In this document: positions 31,169-39,444 of the stretch, piece by piece
Numbering within the stretch: the first letter of the stretch is position 1
Layout: each line of letters opens with the position of its first letter
NCBI GenBank assembly: GCA_964511555.1
Contig: CAZEFR010000002.1
Coordinates: forward strand, 62,001 to 126,000
Reading direction: 5' to 3'
DNA: 64,000 bases
Source of the DNA: CAIZGX01 sp964511555
Lineage (GTDB): Bacteria > Bacteroidota > Bacteroidia > Flavobacteriales_D > Sanyastnellaceae
Translations under genes and position numbers: made by a program
Notes under the pieces: model-generated
The model's input: the letters and a program-made list of their open reading frames with translations, nothing else
Database searches by the model: none
What the model was told of the DNA's origin: nothing

Positions 31169-31950
31169 GTGATTTTTTGAAACACTGCACGATTTCACAC
31201 GCCGAGGAATTGCTCGATGGAAAAATCTTGTTGGTCGATAAACCGCTCAATTGGACAAGTTTCGATGTGGTGGGAAAGCTGAAGTGGATTCTCCGAAGCG
31301 AGGGGAAGTTCCCGAAATTTAAAATCGGACACGCTGGAACGCTAGATCCATTGGCAACCGGACTCTTGATCGTCTGCACGGGGAAGATGACAAAGGCTAT
31401 TTCTGAAATTCAAGGAGGGACAAAGGAGTATACCGGGAAAATTGTTTTGGGCGCTACCACCCCGAGTTTCGATAAAGAGACATTGCCCGAGAATTTTCAA
31501 TCCACAGAACATTTAACCCTCGAGAAATTAGAAGAGGTTGCGAAGACGTTCATTGGAGAGCAACTTCAAATGCCGCCCGTTTATAGTGCGAAGCAGATAG
31601 ATGGTGTGCGTGCCTATGAGATGGCCAGAAAGAATGAGGACGTGAAGATGCGAGAGAACTTGATTTCCATTGATTCTTTCGAATTGAGTGATTTTGATGG
31701 GAAGGAAGCCTCTTTCCTAATTCGCTGTTCGAAAGGAACATATATCCGCTCCATTGCGAACGATTTTGGTCAAAGATTGGGCGTTGGTGGGTACTTAAGC
31801 GCATTGCGAAGAACCGAGAGTTTTCCGTTTCGAGTGGAAGACGCAAAGACTCCAATGGACTGGGTGAAGTTATTTTATCCTAACTACAATGCTGTTAATG
31901 AGCACTTTAGTTCTGAGTCAGTGAAAAAGGTCTTTACAAAGGCTTTTTGA
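31165..31950 (+). CDS. truB: tRNA pseudouridine(55) synthase
   Basis: 261 residues. Converts U55 in the T-loop of tRNAs to pseudouridine. The catalytic Asp is in H-A-G-T-L-D-P-L-A-T-G-L-L; V-D-K-P-L-N-W-T-S-F-D-V-V, P-P-V-Y-S-A-K-Q-I-D-G and S-K-G-T-Y-I-R-S-I-A-N-D complete the family pattern. The C-terminal PUA-like domain is short compared with E. coli TruB (314 residues), as usual in this phylum. ATGA overlap with recN. Confidence 0.94.
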   Translation: MSDFLKHCTISHAEELLDGKILLVDKPLNWTSFDVVGKLKWILRSEGKFPKFKIGHAGTLDPLATGLLIVCTGKMTKAISEIQGGTKEYTGKIVLGATTPSFDKETLPENFQSTEHLTLEKLEEVAKTFIGEQLQMPPVYSAKQIDGVRAYEMARKNEDVKMRENLISIDSFELSDFDGKEASFLIRCSKGTYIRSIANDFGQRLGVGGYLSALRRTESFPFRVEDAKTPMDWVKLFYPNYNAVNEHFSSESVKKVFTKAF

Positions 31951-31955
31951 TTTCG

Positions 31956-31963
31956 TACTTTCG
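31956..31963 (+). promoter_or_regulatory. Possible -7 element of queA
   Basis: TACTTTCG (TAnnTTCG variant) 36 bases before the queA ATG. No spaced TTG is visible. Confidence 0.28.
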
Positions 31964-31999
31964 CCCCCTACTAAAAATAATTACACCTTGATTTCAACA

Positions 32000-33049
32000 A
32001 TGAAATTGGGTCAATTCAAATACGAATTGCCTAAAGAATTAATAGCTCAGCATCCGTTACCCCATCGCGACGACGCCAAATTAATGGTGTTGGATCGTAA
32101 GACAGGAAAGATTGAGCACAAGAAATTTCGTGATGTGCTGGATTATTTCAGTGAAGGCGATGTTATGGTAAACAACAATACCAAGGTATTCCCTGCACGC
32201 ATGTATGGCAACAAAGAGAAGACGGGTTCAATGATCGAGGTTTTCTTGTTGCGTGAATTGAACGACAAAAGTTTGCTTTGGGATACGGTGGTTGACCCTG
32301 CGCGTAAAATTCGTATTGGAAATAAATTGTATTTCGGTCCGAACGACGAGTTGGTGGCTGAAGTAATAGATAATACTACTTCACGCGGAAGAACCCTACG
32401 TTTCTTATACGACGGTCCTCATGAAGATTTCAAGAAATTGGTTTACAGCTTAGGCGAAACACCCCTTCCAAAATATATCGAACGTCCGGTTGAACCAGAA
32501 GATGCTGAACGTTATCAAACGATTTATGCGAAATATGAAGGTGCAGTAGCAGCCCCAACCGCTGGACTACATTTTTCGAAGCAGCTTTCAAAGCGTTTGG
32601 AAATTGCAGGAATTCATATGGCGGAACTAACGCTTCACATAGGTTTGGGTACGTTTAGAACAGTTGAAGTGGAAGACTTAACGAAGCACAAAACAGATAG
32701 CGAGCAATTGATTATTCCGCAGGCCACTGCAGATATTGTGAATGAGGCTCGTGCGAACGGGAAGCGTGTTTGTGCGGTTGGCACAACGACATTACGTGCT
32801 TTTGAGAGCAGTGTTGGTACAAACAATACATTGAAGGCATTTGACGGATGGGCAAGTAAGTTTATTTTCCCTCCATATGATTTTCAAATAGCAGACAGCT
32901 TAATTACTAATTTTCATGAGCCTCAGAGCGTTTTGTTGATGATGTCGACGGCATTTGGGGGATATGATTTTGTGATGGAGGCGTACAAAGAAGCAATAAA
33001 GAAGAAGTATCGTTTCTTTTGTTACGGAGATGCGCTGTTGATCATCTAA
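32000..33049 (+). CDS. queA: S-adenosylmethionine:tRNA ribosyltransferase-isomerase
   Basis: 349 residues. Transfers and isomerises the ribosyl part of SAM to preQ1-tRNA, making epoxyqueuosine. Family segments: F-K-Y-E-L-P-K-E-L-I-A-Q-H-P, V-M-V-N-N-N-T-K-V-F-P-A-R, A-A-P-T-A-G-L-H-F, L-T-L-H-I-G-L-G-T-F-R and I-T-N-F-H-E-P-Q-S at the end. I use the ATG at 32000; a TTG at 31988 is in frame but unlikely. Confidence 0.96.
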   Translation: MKLGQFKYELPKELIAQHPLPHRDDAKLMVLDRKTGKIEHKKFRDVLDYFSEGDVMVNNNTKVFPARMYGNKEKTGSMIEVFLLRELNDKSLLWDTVVDPARKIRIGNKLYFGPNDELVAEVIDNTTSRGRTLRFLYDGPHEDFKKLVYSLGETPLPKYIERPVEPEDAERYQTIYAKYEGAVAAPTAGLHFSKQLSKRLEIAGIHMAELTLHIGLGTFRTVEVEDLTKHKTDSEQLIIPQATADIVNEARANGKRVCAVGTTTLRAFESSVGTNNTLKAFDGWASKFIFPPYDFQIADSLITNFHEPQSVLLMMSTAFGGYDFVMEAYKEAIKKKYRFFCYGDALLII

Positions 33050-33114
33050 AAGCACTTTGAACGTCTTGAATCTTGAAAATTTAATGTTTTCATGAAAGAA
33101 ATGTTGAAAAGTGT

Positions 33115-33144
33115 TTGCAGATAAGAAAAAAGATTGTATTTTCG
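33115..33144 (+). promoter_or_regulatory. Promoter of the rplM-rpsI operon
   Basis: TTG at 33115-33117, 19-base spacer, TATTTTCG at 33137-33144 (one change from TAnnTTTG). The bases 33132-33147 are identical to those of the sdhC promoter. About 37 bases of leader before the ATG at 33187. Confidence 0.62.
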
Positions 33145-33186
33145 CACCCCCAAATTTTAGGGAACTGACTTTAAGAATAGAGAAAA

Positions 33187-33636
33187 ATGGATACGTTGAG
33201 TTACAAAACACCATCGGCAAACAAGGAATCTGCAAACAAGCAGTGGTTGATTGTAGATGCAGAAGGTAAGAATCTTGGTCGCTTGGCCAGTGAAGTAGCA
33301 TCTGTACTTCGTGGAAAGCACAAGCCATTGTTTACACCTCACGCGGATTGCGGAGACTATGTAATAGTTGTAAACGCAGAGAAAGTAGCACTTACTGGAA
33401 AGAAGTGGGACGAGAAGGTTTACATCCGTTACACAGGCTATCCTGGTGGTCAGCGTTTCGCGAGTCCAAAGGAAATGATGGCAAAGCACCCAACAGCTAT
33501 GATTGAGATGGCTATTCGCGGAATGCTTCCAAAAAATCGTTTAGGTCGTGAAGTGTTTAGAAACTTGTATGTTTATGCAGGAGCGAATCACGAGCAAAAC
33601 GCTCAACAACCAACAGTTTATACTTTAAAAGGATAA
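33187..33636 (+). CDS. rplM: 50S ribosomal protein L13
   Basis: 149 residues, large-subunit protein. W-L-I-V-D-A-E-G-K-N-L-G-R-L-A-S-E-V-A, K-P-L-F-T-P-H-A-D-C-G-D-Y-V-I-V-V-N-A and G-M-L-P-K-N-R-L-G-R are the L13 landmarks. A short N-terminal extension relative to E. coli (142 residues). Paired with rpsI after 8 bases, as in nearly all bacteria. Confidence 0.97.
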   Translation: MDTLSYKTPSANKESANKQWLIVDAEGKNLGRLASEVASVLRGKHKPLFTPHADCGDYVIVVNAEKVALTGKKWDEKVYIRYTGYPGGQRFASPKEMMAKHPTAMIEMAIRGMLPKNRLGREVFRNLYVYAGANHEQNAQQPTVYTLKG

Positions 33637-33644
33637 TTTAGTCA

Positions 33645-34040
33645 ATGGCAACTACGCAATATACCAATACTTCAGGTCGTCGTAAGACCGCAGTAGCTCG
33701 TGTTTACCTTTCAGAAGGAACAGGAAAATTTGAAATCAATGGAAAAGATTACGCAAATTATTTTCCAACGCTAGTACTTCAGTACCGCGTTAACCAACCT
33801 TTCATTCTTACTGGGAATGAAGGGAAGTATGATTTCAAAGCGAACATTGACGGTGGAGGAATCACCGGGCAGGCAGAAGCTGTTCGTTTAGCTATTAGCA
33901 AAGCATTAATTGAACTTAATCCCGATTGGAAGCCAGCTTTGAAAGCTGAAGGTCTTACCACTCGTGATCCGCGTATGGTTGAACGTAAGAAATTCGGTCA
34001 ACGTAAGGCTCGTGCTCGCTTCCAATTCTCTAAGCGTTAA
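33645..34040 (+). CDS. rpsI: 30S ribosomal protein S9
   Basis: 131 residues. T-S-G-R-R-K-T-A-V-A-R-V-Y at the start, G-G-G-I-T-G-Q-A-E-A-V-R-L-A-I-S-K-A in the middle and the basic tail K-K-F-G-Q-R-K-A-R-A-R-F-Q-F-S-K-R that reaches the P-site tRNA. Normal length and position after rplM. Confidence 0.97.
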   Translation: MATTQYTNTSGRRKTAVARVYLSEGTGKFEINGKDYANYFPTLVLQYRVNQPFILTGNEGKYDFKANIDGGGITGQAEAVRLAISKALIELNPDWKPALKAEGLTTRDPRMVERKKFGQRKARARFQFSKR

Positions 34041-34087
34041 TCGCCAAGAGATTTTTGGAAAGCTTTATCGGGCTTGTTTAGCATCCA

Positions 34088-34135
34088 AACTCCAAAGACT
34101 CATATTTCGATATGGCTACTTTGGAGTTGATTTTT
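34088..34135 (+). promoter_or_regulatory. Hairpin in the rpsI-rpsB gap (leader or attenuator)
   Basis: AACTCCAAAG at 34088-34097 and its exact complement CTTTGGAGTT at 34119-34128 form a ten-base-pair stem with a 21-base loop, followed by GATTTTT. It fills most of the 124-base gap before rpsB. It could be an attenuating terminator or an mRNA site for feedback by S2. No promoter of the usual form is seen in the gap. Confidence 0.45.
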
Positions 34136-34164
34136 AGAGAACGTAAACAAGAATAAAATAAAAA

Positions 34165-34944
34165 ATGGCAAAAGTTACTTTTGATGAATTGCTAGATGCC
34201 GGAGTACACTTCGGACACCTTAGCCGCAAATGGAATCCAAACATGGATCCGTATATCTTCGGAGAGAAAAAAGGGATTCATATTATTGATTTGAACAAGA
34301 CGATTGTAAAGCTTGATGAAGCTTGCAGCGCAATGACTCAAATTGCAAAATCAGGCAAGAAAATCCTTTTCGTTGCTACCAAAAAACAAGCTAAAGACAT
34401 CGTTGCTGAGAAAGTAAGTGCAATAGGCATGCCTTTCGTAGTAGAGCGTTGGCCAGGTGGAATGTTAACGAACTTCGTTACCATTCGTAAGGCGGTTCGT
34501 AAAATGACTTCTATTGAGAAAATGGAAGCTGACGGAACTGCTGCTACCATGAGCAAGAGAGAGCGTCTTCAAATGACACGTACTGTTACAAAAATGCGTA
34601 AGAACCTAGGTTCTATTGCAGATATGAACCGTGTTCCAGCCGCTTTATTTGTTATCGATGTAATGAAAGAACATATCGCCGTTGCAGAAGCAAAGCGTCT
34701 TGGTATTCCAGTGTTCGCAATGGTTGATACCAACAGCGATCCTCGTAAAATCGATTTCGCTATCCCAGCAAATGACGATGCTACAAAGTCTATCAGTAAA
34801 ATATTAGACGTTGCTATCGAAGCAATTGCTGCTGGTTTGGCTGAACGCAAAACAGACAAAGACAAGGGAGAAGAAATTCCGGAAACAGCTGAAAAGAAAG
34901 AAGACAGAAAGCCGGCTACTCGCAAGCGCACCCCGAAGGCTTAA
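34165..34944 (+). CDS. rpsB: 30S ribosomal protein S2
   Basis: 259 residues. L-L-D-A-G-V-H-F-G-H, W-N-P-N-M-D-P-Y-I-F-G, F-V-A-T-K-K-Q-A-K, E-R-W-P-G-G-M-L-T-N-F and P-V-F-A-M-V-D-T-N-S-D-P are diagnostic. A Lys/Glu-rich C-terminal tail of about 30 residues (E-K-K-E-D-R-K-P-A-T-R-K-R) is specific to the lineage. tsf follows after 26 bases, the standard pair. Confidence 0.97.
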   Translation: MAKVTFDELLDAGVHFGHLSRKWNPNMDPYIFGEKKGIHIIDLNKTIVKLDEACSAMTQIAKSGKKILFVATKKQAKDIVAEKVSAIGMPFVVERWPGGMLTNFVTIRKAVRKMTSIEKMEADGTAATMSKRERLQMTRTVTKMRKNLGSIADMNRVPAALFVIDVMKEHIAVAEAKRLGIPVFAMVDTNSDPRKIDFAIPANDDATKSISKILDVAIEAIAAGLAERKTDKDKGEEIPETAEKKEDRKPATRKRTPKA

Positions 34945-34970
34945 TTTTTAACGAATTAATTTATTGAATC

Positions 34971-35795
34971 ATGAATATTACAGCAGCAGATGTAAATAAA
35001 CTACGTACCATGACTGGTGCGGGTATGATGGATTGCAAGAAAGCCCTTACCGAAGCGGAAGGTGACTTCGAAAAAGCAGTAGAATTGCTTCGTAAGAAAG
35101 GTCAGAAAGTGGCTGCAAGCCGTGGAGACCGCGACGCAACAGAAGGAGTTGTTTTAGCTAAATCGAGTGCAGACAACACGAGCGGATACATTATTGTTCT
35201 GAACTGCGAAACTGATTTCGTAGCGAAGAACGAAGGTTTCGTAAGCTTCGCAACGAGTATTTTGGATGCTGCTATCGCAAACAATGCGAACAGCCCAGAA
35301 GCGGTTAAAGCATTAACCTTCCCAGGCACTTCTCTAACTATTGAAGAAAAAATTACTGAAGAGATTGGTAAAATCGGAGAGAAAATTGATTTGTCGACAG
35401 CGTCACAAATCAACGCTGGATTCGTTTATTGCTACAATCATCCAGGTAACAAATTGGCGTCTATCGTAGGTTTCAACAAAGAAACTTCTGCAGATGTAGC
35501 GAAAGATGTTGCAATGCAAACTGCGGCAATGGCCCCAGTAGCATTGGATGAGTCTTCAGTTCCAGAAGAATTGAAGCAAAAAGAAATCGAAATTGGAAAA
35601 GAATTGGCTATCAACGAAGGTAAACCTGCGGATATGGCTGAGAAAATTGCAATGGGTCGTTTGAACAAATGGTTTAAAGAAACTACTTTGGTGAATCAAG
35701 AATTCATTAAAGACAGCAAATTAACTGTTGGTCAATACGTGAAATCAGTAGATAAAGATTTGTCTATCTCTGGTTTCTTACGCAGCGGATTATAA
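34971..35795 (+). CDS. tsf: Elongation factor Ts
   Basis: 274 residues. Nucleotide exchange factor for EF-Tu. N-terminal UBA-like helices with L-R-T-M-T-G-A-G-M-M-D-C-K-K-A-L and the EF-Tu contact region with V-L-N-C-E-T-D-F-V-A-K-N. Normal length. Ends 15 bases before a very strong terminator. Confidence 0.97.
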   Translation: MNITAADVNKLRTMTGAGMMDCKKALTEAEGDFEKAVELLRKKGQKVAASRGDRDATEGVVLAKSSADNTSGYIIVLNCETDFVAKNEGFVSFATSILDAAIANNANSPEAVKALTFPGTSLTIEEKITEEIGKIGEKIDLSTASQINAGFVYCYNHPGNKLASIVGFNKETSADVAKDVAMQTAAMAPVALDESSVPEELKQKEIEIGKELAINEGKPADMAEKIAMGRLNKWFKETTLVNQEFIKDSKLTVGQYVKSVDKDLSISGFLRSGL

Positions 35796-35810
35796 TTCAT
35801 TTTGAATTAG

Positions 35811-35848
35811 AAACGAAAAGGGCTGTCTTCGGACAGCCCTTTTCGTTT
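35811..35848 (+). terminator. Intrinsic terminator after tsf
   Basis: A perfect 17-base-pair stem (AAACGAAAAGGGCTGTC and its complement) closed by a C-TTCG-G tetraloop. The descending arm itself is T-rich (CCCTTTTCGTTT). Confidence 0.9.
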
Positions 35849-35915
35849 ATTCATCTATTAGGGTTCAATTCATGTAAATGAAATTATTTGAATAAATTCT
35901 AAATTATTTTGTCGC

Positions 35916-35944
35916 TTGTATAACCTTTTATGATTGTATTTTCG
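35916..35944 (+). promoter_or_regulatory. Promoter of sdhCAB
   Basis: TTG at 35916-35918, 18-base spacer, TATTTTCG at 35937-35944. It overlaps an apparent upstream extension of the sdhC frame, which supports the internal start at 35966. Confidence 0.62.
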
Positions 35945-35965
35945 CACAGCAAAACAAAAACCAAT

Positions 35966-36652
35966 ATGGGTCTTTTTACATCATCACTAGTCAAGAAATT
36001 TTGGATGGCCGCCACCGGTCTCTTCCTAATTTCATTTTTAGTCGTTCACGCAGGTATTAACGCCATGATTTTCTTCAACGATGGAGGGCAAACCTTCAAC
36101 GAATGGGGTCATTTCATGGGTACCAACCTAATTATCCGAACGATGGAAATTGGTTTGTTCGCCGGTCTAATCCTGCACATTGTAGATGGTCTGATGCTTT
36201 ATTTTCAGAACCGCAAAGCTCGACCAATAAAGTACGCTTACAACAAGCCTTCGGCAAGCAGCACATGGTACTCGAGAAGCATGGCATTGTTGGGCACATT
36301 GATTCTAATTTTCTTGGTTATTCACCTGAAAGACTTTTGGTTGAAGACTCGAATTACAGAGTTGACAGTTCAACCAACACATGTCAAAATTGACGGTGTC
36401 ATGCACGAGAATTTATTCGCTGAAATGGTGTTGGTGTTCAAGAATCCTTTTGCTGTAGTTATTTATTTGCTTGGATGTTTTTCACTGTTCTGGCACTTAT
36501 TTCATGGATTCAAAAGTGCGTTTCAGTCTTTAGGCTTGAACCACAGAAAGTATTCAAGTACTATTGAATTAGCAGGTTCTGTATTTTCAGTTGTGATTTC
36601 AGTATTGTTCGCATCTATGCCAGTTGCGATGTACCTCGGTTGGGTTAAATAA
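35966..36652 (+). CDS. sdhC: Succinate dehydrogenase/fumarate reductase cytochrome b subunit
   Basis: 228 residues with five membrane helices, the single-subunit anchor of the type B enzyme used by Bacteroidota. Starts M-G-L-F-T-S-S-L-V-K-K-F-W-M-A-A-T-G-L-F; histidines for the hemes are in V-H-A-G-I-N, L-H-I-V-D-G, V-I-H-L-K-D and W-H-L-F-H-G. It transfers electrons to menaquinone. The first possible ATG (35930) lies before the -7 element, so the ATG at 35966 is used. Confidence 0.92.
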   Translation: MGLFTSSLVKKFWMAATGLFLISFLVVHAGINAMIFFNDGGQTFNEWGHFMGTNLIIRTMEIGLFAGLILHIVDGLMLYFQNRKARPIKYAYNKPSASSTWYSRSMALLGTLILIFLVIHLKDFWLKTRITELTVQPTHVKIDGVMHENLFAEMVLVFKNPFAVVIYLLGCFSLFWHLFHGFKSAFQSLGLNHRKYSSTIELAGSVFSVVISVLFASMPVAMYLGWVK

Positions 36653-36674
36653 TTCGGATTAAAAATTACTTCCA

Positions 36675-38675
36675 ATGAAGTTAGACGCTAAAATTCCAGA
36701 AGGGCCACTTGATCAAAAGTGGACAAAGTATAAAAGTTCAGTTCGTTTGGTGAATCCTTCGAACAAGAGAAACATTGAGGTTATTGTTGTTGGAACCGGT
36801 TTGGCCGGTTCTTCTGCAGCAGCTTCTTTAGCGGAAATGGGTTACAAAGTGAAAGCGTTTTGTTTTCAAGATAGCCCCCGTCGTGCGCACTCCATTGCTG
36901 CGCAAGGTGGTATTAACGCGGCCAAGAATTACATGAACGACGGTGATAGCACCTATCGTTTGTTCTATGACACCATTAAAGGTGGTGACTATCGCTCAAG
37001 AGAGGCTAATGTTCATCGTTTGGCTGAGGTAAGCACAAGCATCATAGATCAGTGTGTTGCTCAGGGTGTCCCTTTTGCTCGCGATTACGGCGGATTGTTA
37101 GACAACCGTTCATTCGGTGGAACACAGGTGTCTCGTACGTTTTATGCCAAGGGCCAAACAGGTCAGCAACTTTTGTTGGGTGCGTATTCAGCATTAAGCC
37201 GTCAGATTGGTAAGGGAAGTGTGAAGTTGTACAACCGTCATGAAATGATGGATTTAGTTGTTGTAGACGGAAAAGCGAGAGGAATTATAGCACGTAACAT
37301 GATTACGGGTGAAATTGAAAGTCACAGTGGTCATGCGGTTGTGTTGTGCACAGGTGGGTATGGTAACGTATTTTTCCTTTCAACAAACGCAATGGGGTCG
37401 AATGTAACAGCTGCATGGCGCGCCCACCGCAGAGGTGCTGCATTTGCGAATGCTTGTTTTACACAAATTCACCCAACATGTATTCCAGTTAGTGGTGACC
37501 ATCAGTCTAAATTGACATTGATGTCAGAGTCGTTGCGTAATGATGGACGTATTTGGGTTCCCCTTCACAAGGAAGATGCGGAAGCTATTCGCGCGAAAAA
37601 ATTAAAACCAACCGACCTTCCAGAAGAACGTCGTGATTATTACCTAGAGCGTCGTTACCCTGCTTTCGGAAACTTGGTTCCTAGAGATGTTGCATCACGC
37701 GCAGCAAAAGAGCGTTGTGATGCTGGATTTGGAGTGAATGCTACAGGAGAAGCTGTTTATCTAGATTTCGCAGCGGCAATTATGCGTTACGGAAAAACAG
37801 CGGCTACAGTTCAAGGTATTCAAAATGCTTCGGAAGATAAAATTCGCGAGTTAGGAACGAAGGTGGTAGAAGCGAAGTATGGTAACTTGTTCCAGATGTA
37901 CGAGCAAATTGTTGCTGAAAATCCATACAAGACGCCAATGATGATTTATCCGGCCGTTCACTACACGATGGGTGGTCTTTGGGTTGACTATGAATTAATG
38001 ACAACTGTTAAAGGTTGCTACGCAGCCGGTGAGGCGAACTTCAGTGATCATGGTGCAAACCGTTTGGGAGCATCGGCGTTAATGCAGGGTCTAGCAGATG
38101 GTTACTTCGTGCTTCCATATACCATTGGAAATTATTTGGCAGATGAGATTAGCACGGGTGCAATTTCAACCGACACTCCTGAGTTTCACGAAGCAGAGAA
38201 AGCTGTTAAAGAGCGTTTAGAAGCGTTTTTCAAGACTACAGGAACAGAGACAGTAGACACTTACCACAAGAAATTGGGTAAGATTATTTGGGACTATTGC
38301 GGAATGGCAAGAAACAAACAAGGTCTTGAATTTGCTATTTCAGAAATCAAAAAGATTCGCGAAGATTTCTATAAAAACGTAAAGGTTCCAGGCGGAATGG
38401 TTGGTGTGAACACAGAGCTTGAAAAGGCCACCCGTGTTGCTGATTTTATAGAACTTGGAGAGCTGATGTGTCTCGATGCATTGGATAGAAATGAATCTTG
38501 CGGAGGTCACTTCAGAGAAGAGCACCAAACAGAAGAGGGAGAAGCGTTGCGTTTAGATGACCAATACAGCTATGTGGCCGCTTGGGAATTTACAGGAGAT
38601 CCCTCTGCGCCTAAACTCAATAAAGAGGAGTTGATTTACGAAAACATCAAAGTTCAACAACGATCATACAAATAA
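36675..38675 (+). CDS. sdhA: Succinate dehydrogenase/fumarate reductase flavoprotein subunit
   Basis: 666 residues. FAD-binding V-V-G-T-G-L-A-G-S-S-A-A-A-S-L-A near the N-terminus, flavinylation histidine region R-R-A-H-S-I-A-A-Q-G-G-I-N-A-A, active site Q-I-H-P-T and H-Y-T-M-G-G-L-W-V-D, then A-A-G-E-A-N-F-S-D-H-G-A-N-R-L-G-A-S-A-L. Follows sdhC by 22 bases. Confidence 0.96.
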   Translation: MKLDAKIPEGPLDQKWTKYKSSVRLVNPSNKRNIEVIVVGTGLAGSSAAASLAEMGYKVKAFCFQDSPRRAHSIAAQGGINAAKNYMNDGDSTYRLFYDTIKGGDYRSREANVHRLAEVSTSIIDQCVAQGVPFARDYGGLLDNRSFGGTQVSRTFYAKGQTGQQLLLGAYSALSRQIGKGSVKLYNRHEMMDLVVVDGKARGIIARNMITGEIESHSGHAVVLCTGGYGNVFFLSTNAMGSNVTAAWRAHRRGAAFANACFTQIHPTCIPVSGDHQSKLTLMSESLRNDGRIWVPLHKEDAEAIRAKKLKPTDLPEERRDYYLERRYPAFGNLVPRDVASRAAKERCDAGFGVNATGEAVYLDFAAAIMRYGKTAATVQGIQNASEDKIRELGTKVVEAKYGNLFQMYEQIVAENPYKTPMMIYPAVHYTMGGLWVDYELMTTVKGCYAAGEANFSDHGANRLGASALMQGLADGYFVLPYTIGNYLADEISTGAISTDTPEFHEAEKAVKERLEAFFKTTGTETVDTYHKKLGKIIWDYCGMARNKQGLEFAISEIKKIREDFYKNVKVPGGMVGVNTELEKATRVADFIELGELMCLDALDRNESCGGHFREEHQTEEGEALRLDDQYSYVAAWEFTGDPSAPKLNKEELIYENIKVQQRSYK

Positions 38676-38676
38676 G

Positions 38677-39444
38677 ATGAGCAACGGAAACATGAACCTT
38701 ACGCTAAAAGTTTGGCGTCAGTCCAACAGCACTGCTGCTGGAAAAATGGAGACCTACCAATTGGGCGGTGTATCTCCGGATATGTCTTTCTTGGAAATGA
38801 TTGACATGTTGAATGAGCAAATTATTCGCAAGGGCGAAGATGCTATTGCGTTTGACCACGACTGCCGTGAAGGTATTTGTGGAATGTGCAGTATGTTCAT
38901 TAACGGTGAAGCACACGGTCCAAACCGTGGTGTAACCACTTGTCAATTGCACATGCGTTCTTTCAAGGACGGTGATACCATTTATATTGAACCGTGGAGA
39001 GCTGAAGGTTTCCCAGTGGTGAAAGACTTAATGGTAGACCGCGCAGCGTTCGATCGCATTATTCAATCGGGAGGATTCGTCTCTGTAAATACTTCTGGAA
39101 GAACCATGGACGCGAATGCGATTCCTATTCCGAAAGAGGATGCAGATAAGGCTTTTGATGCGGCAACGTGTATTGGATGTGGTGCTTGCGTAGCAACTTG
39201 TCCGAACAGTTCAGCCATGTTGTTCGTGAGTGCGAAAGTTTCTCAGTTCGCTTTGTTACCGCAAGGACATCCAGAGCGCAAAGAGCGTGTATTGAATATG
39301 GTGAAACAAATGGATGCAGAAGGATTTGGAAATTGCAGCAACATCGGCGCTTGCGAAGTTCAATGTCCGAAGAGCATTAGCATTGAAAACATAGCCCGCA
39401 TGAACAGAGAGTATCTTTCTGCGAGTGTGAAACCAGAGAATTAA
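38677..39444 (+). CDS. sdhB: Succinate dehydrogenase/fumarate reductase iron-sulfur subunit
   Basis: 255 residues. The 2Fe-2S cluster is held by C-R-E-G-I-C-G-M-C and T-T-C-Q-L; the other two clusters by C-I-G-C-G-A-C-V-A-T-C-P and C-S-N-I-G-A-C-E-V-Q-C-P. Start is 1 base after the sdhA stop; its stop overlaps the ATG of the next gene (TAATG). Confidence 0.96.
   Translation: MSNGNMNLTLKVWRQSNSTAAGKMETYQLGGVSPDMSFLEMIDMLNEQIIRKGEDAIAFDHDCREGICGMCSMFINGEAHGPNRGVTTCQLHMRSFKDGDTIYIEPWRAEGFPVVKDLMVDRAAFDRIIQSGGFVSVNTSGRTMDANAIPIPKEDADKAFDAATCIGCGACVATCPNSSAMLFVSAKVSQFALLPQGHPERKERVLNMVKQMDAEGFGNCSNIGACEVQCPKSISIENIARMNREYLSASVKPEN

Noticed and set aside
32335..32356. CCGAACGACGAGTTGGTG in queA as a sixth repeat copy
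   Set aside because: Encodes P-N-D-E-L-V in the same frame but the second arm is broken, so no palindrome remains; could be a coincidence.
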